From Astragalus membranaceus (Eukaryota > Streptophyta > Magnoliopsida > Fabales > Fabaceae), in contig CM076846.1 in assembly GCA_039519185.1 (NCBI GenBank), forward strand, positions 69,178,666 to 69,242,665: DNA of 64,000 nucleotides, in the 5' to 3' direction. This document shows positions 43,954 to 54,174 of this stretch, one piece after another. A model generated the notes under the pieces. It saw only the letters and a list, made by a program, of their open reading frames with translations. It was not told where the DNA came from and searched no databases. Position numbers and translations under genes: made by a program. Positions within the stretch are counted from its first letter, which is position 1; the number at the start of each line of letters is the position of its first letter.

Positions 43954-44908
43954 AGGTTGACAACGAGATTGTCTTACGAGATTCCGTTTGACAAAATGAA
44001 CGTGAATACGAATATGTAAGTGAGGTAACTGCTGACTGTTTTCACATTGCGAAAAAGCACCAAAGGATTAATTGATGGATCTGCTGCAAGGGACTGGAAT
44101 TTCCGAAGTGAAGCTTGGCGTGCGGTGTGATAATTTTGAAAAAATCATTTTGTGAAAACCCGCATGCTAAAGTTAATTTTGGGAACGAATCAAGAGGCTA
44201 ATAGAATATGATTGAGGAGGAAAAATCCTTGGAGGATTACTTAGGTTGAGGGGAAGCTCTCAACGCTAATGACTAATTCGGAAAGGAGCTCTGAGTTCTG
44301 TTTGATAGTTGTTTGGAGAACAACTGAGGTGATTTTCATTACGTTCGAATGTATTTGTTGTCCCCGTGGTTTATTTCTACGTTTAAGATAAACGTTTCTG
44401 GAAAATCCTTATTCCATCTTCTTTCGAAAAGTGTTATCTCGAAATCTTGCGGGCGAGTCAAGAAGTTTCACAAGTGACTTTTTCGTCACATTGTCGGTAT
44501 GTGCGAGAACCGTTACGGATATTAGAAGAATTGTTGAGGAAGTGTTTACACCTTTCGAGGGAATCGTGTTTGTTTTACGTCTAGCGAGGAGTACTTTGAT
44601 TTGGATTAATCAAGTTGGGGAGCGAGTGAGGAATGAAGCTTAGGAAGTGTTTTCGAACGCGGTGCCGAGCCTATGTAGGCGAGAGAGGAGTTTCTCGTGT
44701 TGATTCGTAACCGGAGAGTTCGTATCAAGGTAGTAGTGGATCATACTTGGAGATTGATGTGCCAACTCGTGAAGAGTTCCTACGCTTATTTTGTTAGTTC
44801 GAAATTGTTTTCAGCAACTTAAGCCTTTCGGAGGATGTCGATCCTCGGTTAATCAGATGAAAGACTTAGCGAAATTTTGAGGACAAAATTCTTTTGAGTT
44901 GGGGAGAA
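43954..44908 (+). other. Element B 3' internal region, no integrase recognised
   Basis: About 0.95 kb without HHCC, DDE or chromodomain text in any frame. Short frames such as 44431-44643 match nothing I know. It ends TTGAGGACAAAATTCTTTTG with a purine-rich GGGGAGAA before the 3' LTR. Confidence 0.55.
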
Positions 44909-47606
44909 TGTAACATCCGCAAAATAATTGATAGAATTATTTAGATGTTAACCCAATTAAATTAATTTAGTACTTAACTGGTAAATTTATCGAGTGCTAA
45001 AATTATTTATTTGTCGTCATCGGATCGTTAACCGGATAATACGGACCAAGGAAGTTTTGGAATCGAAATAGGAGATTTCGATCAACATGGTAATTTGACC
45101 GCGTTACAACTTATATATTAAATAAATAAGTATAAGTGTGTGTGTGTGTGTTAAAAAAGAAAGAAAGGATGCGAGAGTGACAGAGAGGAGAAACAGAGAG
45201 AATGAGAGAAAAGAAAGAAAAGAGAAAGAAAGAGGGAGGAAGAAGAAGAGGAAAAAGGGGGGTACCTCCGCTCAACGAAACGACTTCCTTCCAACACGAA
45301 AAATGCTCAGCGTTACTTCCTCTTCGATTTGGTACCAAGATTTTCATCATCAACCTTCTCTCTCTCACTTTGCCATTTTCGAACTTGAGAGGGAAAATCG
45401 GAGTTTCGATGGTTATGGCTCAAGGGAAAGCTAAGGGCGATGTTTAGGAGCGAGCACGAGGTGGATTACTCGAGTATTGAAGATCGATTGGGTGATTTGG
45501 AATTGAAAATCAAAGATTGGGGTTTTTGGTGAATAGTAGCTTTTGGAGGTTAGGGATGATGAATAGTGTTCGTGGAAGATTTCGTGGGATTCGGTATTTC
45601 GGTCAAAAGCGGTTTCGTGATTGAGTGGGGAGCTTTGGAAGCGGATTGGGTGTCGCCGGAGCGGGGAGCGTTCGTGTGGCTACTCGGTGATTTCGGCTCG
45701 ATCGTGGTTCACGCTTCAAGGGTGAGTTCTACTCACGTTTAGGATTTTATGTTTCGAATTAATTAATTAACTGTTTTACCGCTTTCGCTGGACTGGAATA
45801 TTTCTGGATATTGTCTGTTTCGGATTAGGAATCGATCGGAGCGAGTATCGGGTTACGTCGCGTTAAAAATGGAATTTTTGGTGAATTGATTCGAGAGATT
45901 TTGATTTAAAACCGATATTTGGAAAATACGTCGCGTTTTGATATATTCGATTTGATTATGATTTTGATTGATTTGATTGATTGTTCGATGTTGATTGGGT
46001 TTGATTATATGTGTGTGAAAACTGTTTTCGGTCGAAACGAGAATCGTTCGAGAAATCTTGGGTCAAAAACCGTTATTTCGGAATATGTCGTGTTTTTGAT
46101 AAAATCCGTTTTGAATGAGTTTTTGATTGACTTGAATGATTGTGTGATTTTGATTGGAACTGTTTTTATGGTTGTCAAATCTGTTTTTAATCGGAACAAC
46201 AATCGGAATTGAGCGGAATCGCGGTTTTTGCGCGAAACCGCCAAAATTTGCCTTAACAGACCCCCCTACTGCCATTTCGCGCCTCACCTGCGCTCCAGGC
46301 GCAACATCAGCGCAGTTTGGCAGAACTTTCTGCCAGTTCGCGCTTAACTCGCGCTCCAGGCGCGACTTCAGCGCAGCTTGGCAGAATTTCAGCAGTTTTT
46401 CACTGTTTTTCGTTTCGCGATAACTTTTGATCCGGGAACCCGATTGAGGTGTTCTAAGATGCGTTGGAAAGCTTATTCAGAGGCCTAACTGAATATTCTA
46501 TTTTTAAGGCAAAATGATCTGTTTCTGATATTGAAAATTGTGTCGAAAAATGGTCAAATAGGGTGCGAGTGTGAACTTGGATTTTTAAAACTTGGAATTA
46601 AAGTGTTTCATGGATTGTCTGATTTGATGGACCGTGGGTTCATAGTGCTGTAGATATATATATATATATATATTATATCGAGTTTGGGTGACGACCCATG
46701 TTGACATACTAGGCGGGGCAGTCATGATCCCTTACCCTAGGCTCCGTGCCATTAGGAAAAATGCTATTGGTAAGGGGGTTCACCGGGTTTGGAAGCGGTT
46801 ACGCAGTCGGTGTTATGTCAGATTTGTTTATTGTACGATTCACCGGGTTTGGAAGCGGTTACGCAGTCGGTGTCGTACTGAGTCACAACAGGTTCACCGG
46901 GTTTGGAAGCGGTAACGCAGTCGGTGATCTGTTGAATTGTTTGTTGTGCGGTTCACCGGGTTTGGAAGCGGTCACGCAGTCGGTGCCGTACTTTGTTTGT
47001 TGTGCGGTCCACCGGGAGTTAGCAGTTATGCAGTCGGTGTCGTACTGAGTTATAGCAGATTCCCCGGGAGTTAGCGGTTACGCAGTCGGTGGAATGCTAT
47101 GTGTAAAATAATGCGGTTCACCGGGAGTTAGCGGTCACGCAGTCGGTGCCGTGTTGAATTAAAAATGTTTTTAAATTGAGCCGAGAGAGTTAGTAGGGGT
47201 CTCGGTAGAACTCACTGAGATTGTATCTCACTGTTTAAATGTTGTTGTTTTTACAGAGACACAGGGACAGCGGAAATCCAAGAGGCACGAGTAGGTTGAG
47301 CTCGGACTGGTTGCTGATAGCCTAGCTTTATGTTTAAGCTTATTTCCCTTTTGTTGTCTGTATACTAAAACATTATGTATTTAATGTATATCTTTCTTCC
47401 GCTTTCTTGTATGATACTGAATACTATAGATGCTGATGGTATATGGTCTGAGAACCATATTGTCTTGTTGTAAATAAGACTGTTTGGGTTATATTCAGCG
47501 AAAAATTTATAGTGATATTCAGTGTCTAAGCAGGAAATATATCTCTGATGTGTTACTAATGTGCACTTTGGTATTTTTAATCGATAAATTATACCGGGGT
47601 GTTACA
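44909..47606 (+). repeat. Element B 3' LTR
   Basis: 2,698 bp, essentially identical to the 5' LTR. Confidence 0.95.
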
Positions 47607-47810
47607 TTGACGTAAGCTAAACCTAATATTATGTTGACTGTGGTGCTATGTATTATGCACTTTATGACTTTATATATTAATTTTGGAGATATCATACGTT
47701 GTTGTTTGTTGAAATGTGGCACCCTCTTGCGGCTGCACTGAAAGGTTTTTTGGAAACTCTGATTTTAAATTAATTAAACAGTAGTTTATTAGAAGGGGGT
47801 GTTACATTAG

Positions 47811-47823
47811 TGGTATCAGAGCA
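47811..47823 (+). promoter_or_regulatory. Element A primer binding site, initiator tRNA-Met
   Basis: TGGTATCAGAGCA four bases after the LTR end (…GTTACATTAG). Confidence 0.9.
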
Positions 47824-47920
47824 GTTCGGTCTGTCCGACCAAGTTGTTGAGTCCTTAGTTTTATAGTCCTCGAGTCTTGTTGCTCGTTCTGATTTGATCT
47901 TGTTTCAGTGAATAGTTGAG

Positions 47921-49158
47921 ATGGCCGGAAGAAACGATGCGGCTCTTGCTGCTGCTTTGCAAGCAATGGCTCAGGCTGTGGGAAATCAGCAGGTTGCTGC
48001 TGATGCTGGTGCTCGCAATTTGGCCACTTTCCAAAGGGAGAATCCGCCCACTTTCAAGGGTCGGTATGATCCTGATGGAGCTCTGGCATGGTTAAAGGAG
48101 ATTGAAAGAATTTTCCGAGTTATGGATTGCACCCCTGCTCAGAAGGTGAGGTATGGTACCCACATGTTAGCTGAAGAAGCTGATGATTGGTGGCTTGAGG
48201 CTCTGCAGAGGTTGGAAGCTGCTGGTGAAGAAATCACATGGGATGTTTTCAAGAGAGAGTTTACGAGGAAGTATTACCCAGAGGATGTGAGAGGCAAGAA
48301 GGAGATTTAATTTTGGAATTGAGGCAAGGAAACAAGTCTGTGGCCGAGTATGCGGCGAAGTTCGTGGAATTGGCTAAGTTCTACCCTCACTATACTAATG
48401 ATGCTAATTCTGAATTTTCGAAATGTATCAAGTTTGAGAATGGCCTGAGGCATGACATCAAGAAGGCGATTGGTTACCAGAAAATCCGGGTGTTTGCTAA
48501 TTTAGTGGATAGCTGCAGAATCTTTGAAGAGGATAGTAATGCTTCCTACAAGATTGTAAAGGAGAAGAGGGGTTCTCAGCATCATGAGAAGCCCTATGAT
48601 GTTTCTGGTGGTAAGGACAAGTGGAAAGCTGGTGATTCAGGCAAGAAGCCAAGTGGGGGAGATGCCCCTGCGAACATTGTGTGCTACAAGTGTAGTAAGC
48701 CTGGTCATAAGAGTTTTGATTGCCCAGTTAACAAGTGTTTCAAGTGTGGTAAAGAAGGTCATATAGCTGCTAATTGTGAGAAGAAGGATGTTGTTTGCTG
48801 CAACTGTGGAGAAGTGGGACATATTAGTACTAAGTGTTCCAAGCCAAAGAAGGAGAGGGTTAGTGGGAAGGTGTTTGCCCTTGCGGGGTCTGAGGCGGCT
48901 AATGAGATCAGAGGTACATGTTTCATTAAGGGCACTCTGCTAGAATCTACTGTTGATACTGATGCTAACCGTTATTTTATTGAGGTTAAATGTCGTGAGC
49001 GTTTAGGTCTTGTATTGTCTGCTAAGACTGGTCTTGTGTTGACTGGTGTGTCCTCTGTGTCCCTTGTCGATCTTCGACAGAGACTTTGTTGTGAATTTTT
49101 GTTGTTTGCCGTTGGGCGGGTTAATTGTAATCTTGGGTATGAATTGGTTAGAGCATAA
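47921..49158 (+). pseudogene. Element A gag with three zinc knuckles, one frameshift
   Basis: Starts MAGRNDAALAAALQAMAQAV. The core has NPPTFKGRYDPDGALAWLKE, IERIFRVM, EADDWW and FKREFTRKYYPEDVRGKKE. A frameshift at about 48303-48312 is followed by LELRQGNKSVAEYAAKFVEL. Three CX2CX4HX4C knuckles follow: CYKCSKPGHKSFDC, CFKCGKEGHIAANC and CCNCGEVGHISTKC. This is the nucleocapsid of Tekay/Del-type chromoviruses. The frame runs into a degenerate protease with the D-T-G triad altered to VDTDAN. Confidence 0.9.
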
Positions 49159-49559
49159 CCATGATCATATTAATTGTCGTAGCCAGTCGGTGAGTTTTGG
49201 GAGGTGTTGAGTCCGACCTGCTGCCGACCTAACACGAGATAAGTAGGATTAGACCTTGAGTTTGGGGAGTAACCCGTAAGAGTTGGAATTTAATTGAGTA
49301 AAACCAAGGTAATCACCATTGAGAATATAGTATTCCAGTATCGGATAGATGGTGTTTGAGTAGTCGAGTAGGACTTTGATAACCCACAGATTAGAACATC
49401 TAATTAGGAGTAAGAATGTAGAGAAGGGTGTTTGGTCTGCCGCTAAGTATGCGATAAATTATAGACGAGGACGGTTAGAGATGACAAGGAGATTTGGTAT
49501 TGGTTTCGTGAGTTTGATGTAAATTTTCGAGGACGAAAATATTCTAAGTGGGGGAGAGT
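49080..49559 (+). pseudogene. Element A protease end and pol-deletion region
   Basis: In a shifted frame, CLPLGGLIVILGMNWLEHNH ends the protease. RT, RNase H, integrase and chromodomain should follow but only ~0.35 kb of unrecognised sequence remains. It ends in TTCGAGGACGAAAATATTCT and AAGTGGGGGAGAG (PPT) before the 3' LTR. Confidence 0.7.
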
Positions 49560-51976
49560 TGTAACGCCCCAAAATAATTCAAGTATTTATTTAATTAATT
49601 TAATTAGGTGCTATAGTGGTTAGTTATATTAAAATGATAAATAGGGTATTTAATTTAACTAAGAGGTGGTGGTTAGTAAATAAGGGAGTGGTGTGTTAAT
49701 TATGTTAGGGAGTAATGGAAGTAATTGAGGGGGGGGGGGGTGTAAGAAGGGCCCAAGTGCTTGAGCCCAAGTTTCATAAGTCTAAGATAGGGTCTTATTC
49801 ACGTAGAAAGAAAGAAAAGAAAAACGAAGGGAGAGAAGAAAGAAAGGAAATCGGCGCCGTGAGAAGAGAGGGAGAAGAGAAGAAGGGCGTGCGACGGTTT
49901 CAAGGGGGGGGGGAGAAGGAGACCTTGCGTGGAGTCTCAAGGGGGAAGAAGCTTGGATCGTTGATGTCTTTGGTGGCTTGCTAGAAATCTTGTTGAACTC
50001 TTCAATTAACAAAGGTTAGGGGGCTCTCTTTTCATCTATAATAACCTATAGGATTAATACCATGTTAGTTAGGTTGTAGGATGCTTAACAAATTGAATTG
50101 ATATGTTGTTTTGGTGTTTTATGTTATGCGAAGATCAAATTGTGAATTCTATGATGTTTGATGATGAACTTGTGTTGTTTAGTGATGAGACCATGTTGTT
50201 TGAGCGTTGAGATGTATATAATAATTATTATGCATGCCAGGTATTTGTAGAATTGACTCAATAAAATTGAGAAGGAGAATATGATGAATTGTTGGGTGTT
50301 GTTGAGTCGCATAAATAATTTGGAGTTGGAATTAAGTGATTGAGGGGTGTAAAAGGTGTAGTTGGGTGATGTTGTTGGTATGTGCATGCGTGTAGTGTAG
50401 GTGTGCTTGGGTGTGCTGAGCATGGGCGCCAAAAGTGGCTGCCCATGCGTGGCTCGTGTTGTGAGATGTGTGGTGTTGGCGTGTGCTTGGTGGTGCGTGA
50501 GGGAGGGCGCCAAAGATGGCTCGCTCGTGTTGCCTGTGCGTGGATGTGTCTTAGTGTGGGGCGCCAAATTTGGCCAGCCCGTGTGTGGGTGTGTGTCTCG
50601 GTGTGGGGCGCCAAAACGTGGCTGCCCCGTGTGCGTGTATGTTCCTGTATTTTCCATAGTGCTGGTGCTGTATTTTCCATAGTGCTGTTGCTGTATTTTC
50701 CATAGTGCTGTTGCTGTATTTTCAGCTATGCTGTTGCTGTTTTTCTAATTATGCTGTTGCTGTTTTTCTAAGATAAAGGTTGCTGTTTTCCTAAGATAAA
50801 TGTTGCTGTTTTTCCAAATTAATGTTGCTGTTTTTCTAAACTTTATGCTGCTGTTTTCTGAAATTAATGATGCTGTTCTTATAAAATCGCTGCTGCTGTT
50901 TTTTTTCTAAAATTAATGTTGCTGTTTTCTAAAGTTGCTGTATTATCAATGTTGCTGTTTGCTGTTTATATTTGGTGCTGTTTTAGTCCTTTGGTGCTGT
51001 TTTGGTCCTCATGGTGTAGTTTTAGTCCCTTGTGACAATTTAGTCCGTATAATTAGTTGGTTATTGGCGTAACTGGTGTGCTGGCCTTAGGACAATTAAT
51101 TGGAGATGTAATGATGGTGATATAAATAAAATGGTGTGAATAATTATTGGTGAGTGGGGTCTATGACCTTCGTTGGTGTTGGTGAAGTTAAAAAAAATAT
51201 TATTGGTGAGCTGATTAACTATTGGTGAGCGTGCTACTGCATAATTATGGTGATTTTGGTGTGTATGGTGCATGGTTCATGGCGTCGCATAATCATGTGC
51301 ATTATTGGTGAGCAGAAGACTTCGGTCTTATTGGTGATGTGCCCTCAAGGCGAATCATTGGTGATGATGGATCCACATGCATATGCCCTAGAAGTTGGGT
51401 TGCATTGCATGCATTATTCATACTTTCGGTGTTGTTTTCTGATTGATGTAAAGTAACGGTGTATGTTGTTATTGCTGTGATTTGGTGTTGTTAGTTGCCT
51501 TTCTAATATGATGTTGATCTTATTTGTTATTATTTATGTAAAGAGACTCACCCTACTGCTTTTATGTTGCTTCTCATGTCGGCAACGTGCAGGTGATAGC
51601 GAGTGAAGGCGATCTAGTACCTTCTTTCTAGTTGGTCGAGTCGGCTCTGATACGTAGCACCGGGGGCATTTTAGCTTACCGTTTTATTTAATTGATGTTA
51701 TTAAACTATTTACTTGGTGATGTAACCTAATGTGTTGAGATTTGGTGTTCTCCGCTGCGATGTTTTTGTACTTATGTTGACGTAAGCTAAACCTAATATT
51801 ATGTTGACTGTGGTGCTATGTATTATGCACTTTATGACTTTATATATTAATTTTGGAGATATCATACGTTGTTGTTTGTTGAAATGTGGCACCCTCTTGC
51901 GGCTGCACTGAAAGGTTTTTTGGAAACTCTGATTTTAAATTAATTAACCAGTAGTTTATTAGAAGGGGGTGTTACA
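49560..51976 (+). repeat. Element A 3' LTR, with the empty B site
   Basis: 2,417 bp. TTGAC at 51776-51780 is the unoccupied equivalent of the B insertion point. E2F-like sites are at 50425, 50516, 50560 and 50607, and a UUCG hairpin at 51316-51329. Confidence 0.95.
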
Positions 51977-51981
51977 CAAGA

Positions 51982-52178
51982 CCACTTATTCACACCTACA
52001 AAAGTAGAAATAAAAACACACAAAACCCAATTAGTGCTAAAAATCTGGGTTGCCTCCCAGTAGCGCTTAATTTATGGTCTTTAGCTAGACTAAGCCTCAT
52101 GTTAGAGTTCTGCTAACTCTGTAGTGACCTTGTCCCTCACCACATGTGCTCCATAATACTGCCTCACCCTCTCGCCAT
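51982..52178 (-). other. Y2 segment after the fusion ORF
   Basis: Short minus-strand stretch continuing the integrase tail in a shifted frame (VNGERVRQYYG), then non-coding. It is homologous to X1 at 27855-27960 and matches the left flank of A at 36347 when A is excised. Confidence 0.55.
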
Positions 52179-53522
52179 TTACATTGAATGTGAACTAGTA
52201 GCTTCATCAAACAATTCCACTGCCCCATTAGGATACACTCTCACTAATTTAAAAGGTTCTAACTGCTTAGAATTGAGCTTTCTAGGGAGTACTTTAAACT
52301 TTGAGTTGGACAAAAGAATTTGGCTCCCTTTATTTAGATCTTGTCTTTGAATTTTCTTGGTTACTACAACAGTTGCTGCAACACTCATTTGTTTAGCAGA
52401 TGCTGTAACAACAGATGCTACAACATGATTCACTTCAACTTGTGGTTCTGGATGGGGTTGTGGTTGTTTGGGTTCTGGTTGTGGTATGGGCTGTTTGGGT
52501 GGTGATTGTGGAGATGGGTTTGTGTGAGGTAGGAATTGAGGTGATGGGATTTGTTGTTGGTTGAGGGCTGTTTTAGGGCTTGGTTCAAGCTCAATCTCTT
52601 TAGCACTCCCTTCTTCTTCTGATCCATTTCGACCTCCTTCACTCTCCTTAAAACTTTCAGTTGCTGGGACGTTTCCTTCGAGGCTTGAGTCTTCCAGCTC
52701 CATTAACTCATGTTTTCTTGTCCAAATTTCTTTGTGAGCAACCTTACCTTGTAACACACCTTCTTCCACAAACTTTTCTTTTTCTGTCAATGCTAGAGCA
52801 TTGACCAAGTGGTCATGCTGCTTGTGGAAATGCTTCTGCACTACTTGATCTAGAGAGTCTACAAATGAACACTCATCATTACCTTCAGTGACTCTCATAG
52901 TCAATTCTCCCTTCTGGACATCAATCAAAGTCTGGGCAGTAGCTAGGAATGATCTCCTAAGAATGATAGACACATGTTTATCTGCATCAAAATCAAGAAT
53001 AACAAAATCCACAGGAAAAACAAATCTGTCAACTTTAATAAGCACATCATCTATTATCCCCTCAGGATAGGCTATGGACCCATAAGCTAACTGAAGGGTA
53101 ACAGTGGTAGGCCTAACAATACTAATATCAAGTTGTTTAAATATGGATTTGGGCATCAAATTGATGCTTGCCCCCAAATCACACAGTGAAATACCAGAGT
53201 AAGATTTACCCATAGAACATGGTATGGTGAATCTGCCAGGATCCTTCAATTTCCTTGGGATCTTGTTCTGCATGATCATGCTGCATCCTCTAGTCATTGC
53301 CACTGTCTGAAACTCTCCTAATCTCTTCCTCTTTGTGAGCACTTCCTTCATGAACTTTGCATAGTTTGGCATTTGTTGAAGTGCTTCCACCAAAGGAACA
53401 TTGATGTGGAGTTGCTTTAGCACCTCTAAGAATTTGTTGAATTGTTTGTCTTCATGATCTTTCTTCACTCTTTGAGGAAAAGGTGGAGGAGGGTACTCTT
53501 GGACAAACTTAGGTGGTGGCAC
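52179..53522 (-). CDS. Y2 fusion ORF: gag tail, protease, Pro-rich linker and integrase C-terminus (447 aa)
   Basis: Open from MPPPKFVQEY. Residues ~20-75 resemble the end of Athila gag (KQLHINVPLVEALQQMPNYA). Protease has SLCDLGASINLMPKSIFKQL (active site DLGA, near 53170). Then comes a Glu-rich stretch, a Pro/Gln repeat region (about 52440-52560, PPKQPIPQPEPKQPQPHPEP) and finally SQILLSNSKFKVLPRKLNS with FKLVRVYPNGAVELFDE. That last part is the integrase C-terminal tail of the lineage (compare LLFNSRLKLMAGKL in 18440-27457). RT, RNase H and the integrase catalytic core have been removed without breaking the frame. Upstream, SLRSGKDFTGS (about 53665-53705) extends the gag part in another frame. 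It may be a non-autonomous polyprotein; expression is unknown. Confidence 0.65.
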   Translation of the reverse strand: MPPPKFVQEYPPPPFPQRVKKDHEDKQFNKFLEVLKQLHINVPLVEALQQMPNYAKFMKEVLTKRKRLGEFQTVAMTRGCSMIMQNKIPRKLKDPGRFTIPCSMGKSYSGISLCDLGASINLMPKSIFKQLDISIVRPTTVTLQLAYGSIAYPEGIIDDVLIKVDRFVFPVDFVILDFDADKHVSIILRRSFLATAQTLIDVQKGELTMRVTEGNDECSFVDSLDQVVQKHFHKQHDHLVNALALTEKEKFVEEGVLQGKVAHKEIWTRKHELMELEDSSLEGNVPATESFKESEGGRNGSEEEGSAKEIELEPSPKTALNQQQIPSPQFLPHTNPSPQSPPKQPIPQPEPKQPQPHPEPQVEVNHVVASVVTASAKQMSVAATVVVTKKIQRQDLNKGSQILLSNSKFKVLPRKLNSKQLEPFKLVRVYPNGAVELFDEATSSHSM

Positions 53523-53720
53523 AGGTGCAGTGTCAGATGCTGCAGCATTGGGTGCTCCAACATTGCTTGAATACGATACTGGAGCATTAGATGCTTCAGC
53601 ATTCGTTGAATTTTCTCTTTTCTATTTATTTCATTTTCTTTTCTACCCTCACCTTTTATAGTAGATGACCCTGTGAAATCCTTCCCACTCCTCAATGATA
53701 TAGCATTGACATCGTTATGG
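53523..53720 (-). pseudogene. Y2 gag remnant upstream of the fusion ORF
   Basis: Contains NDVNAISLRSGKDFTGS in one minus frame, a motif of Athila gag, followed by 15-bp TGCTGCAGCA-type repeats that shift the coding text (MLQHLTLHL, MLEHPMLQH). Homology stops near 53720. Confidence 0.55.
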
Positions 53721-54050
53721 ATTGGGCCACAACACTCTATTCACTAAGGCCCAACACCAAATGCAGATCCATTAATCAATGGTTGAGATCAAAGACCTAG
53801 ATCTAACGGTTTTCACTGATTCCCAAAACTTATAAATAAGCATTCAATGCTAGCATTAATGGGACACACTCTTTCCAATATTCTTACATGCAACAGACTC
53901 ACTTGCTGACTTGAGCGTCAGAGTGTCTTTGCAGGTACCACCCCACCTCGGATCGGAGCGGAGCTCAGACTGACCAATACTATTACTATCAACTATCTCG
54001 GATCAGACCTGGTATCTAAGATCGGATACCGGTTCAGAGTTACGGTACAA
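53721..54050 (+). repeat. Tat-type LTR remnant
   Basis: Has a TATA box (TTATAAATAAG at about 53829) and the GACTTGAGCGTCAGAGTGTC block near 53909, a phrase common in LTRs of this group. A candidate primer region TTGGTGACCACAGCGGGAGG follows at about 54053. Confidence 0.6.
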
Positions 54051-54112
54051 ATCATTGGTGACCACAGCGGGAGGATCTTATACTCTGGTTCCTCTCCCAA
54101 ATCCTTGGTCAA

Positions 54113-54174
54113 CGATGCCTCCAGTTTTACGTCAATGGAATATCGCCAGTGCGATTGAAAGGCCAGATGAGTAG
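54113..54174 (+). pseudogene. Tat gag start, cut by solo LTR
   Basis: MPPVLRQWNIASAIERPDE then a stop, immediately before the AGTAG target site. The gag-like reading resumes at 58068. Confidence 0.4.

Larger units (their letters stand above)
38596..47606 (+). mobile_element. Element B: chromovirus-like LTR retrotransposon with decayed interior
   Basis: Perfect duplication TTGAC (38591-38595 and 47607-47611). LTRs 38596-41292 and 44909-47606 start TGTAACATCCGC and end GGGGTGTTACA. They appear identical apart from a one-base G-run difference (38944 against 45256). The interior (41293-44908) keeps a Met-type primer site and recognisable gag, protease, RT and RNase H pieces broken by stops and frameshifts, with no integrase found. 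It is the youngest datable insertion in the window. Confidence 0.95.
36348..47806 (+). repeat. Element A 5' LTR, interrupted by element B
   Basis: Net length is about 2.44 kb. Order: AT-rich start, GA-rich tract (36590-36680), G-run, four GGCGCCAAA sites, TTGCTGTTTT array, UUCG hairpins, CGAGTGAAGG block. Removing B with one TTGAC restores the sequence found in the 3' LTR at 51776. Confidence 0.92.
36348..51976 (+). mobile_element. Element A: chromovirus-like gag-only LTR retrotransposon
   Basis: LTRs start TGTAACGCCCCAAA and end GGGTGTTACA. A perfect duplication CAAGA flanks the element (36343-36347 and 51977-51981). The 5' LTR is 36348-38595 plus 47612-47806 (B sits in between, with its TTGAC duplication). 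The PBS is at 47811-47823 and the 3' LTR at 49560-51976. The internal region is only ~1.75 kb: gag, a degenerate protease and a short tail. LTR divergence is modest and includes a 26-bp tandem unit present twice in the 5' LTR (38101-38147) and once in the 3' LTR. Confidence 0.92.
33421..53720 (-). mobile_element. Y2: Athila-like deletion derivative, hosting elements A and B
   Basis: Own sequence is 33421-36347 and 51982-53720. It has a partial 3' LTR, a PPT (34441-34458, minus GTTTACGTTTGGGGG), a long 3' UTR, a small basic ORF and a gag/protease/integrase-tail fusion ORF. Reverse transcriptase, RNase H and the integrase core are missing. The 5' end is cut at about 53720, where Tat-lineage sequence begins, so no primer site or 5' LTR remains. 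Confidence 0.65.

Noticed and set aside
49155..49559. Hidden RT or integrase in element A
   Set aside because: The region is too short and no frame shows RT, RNase H, HHCC or DDE motifs.
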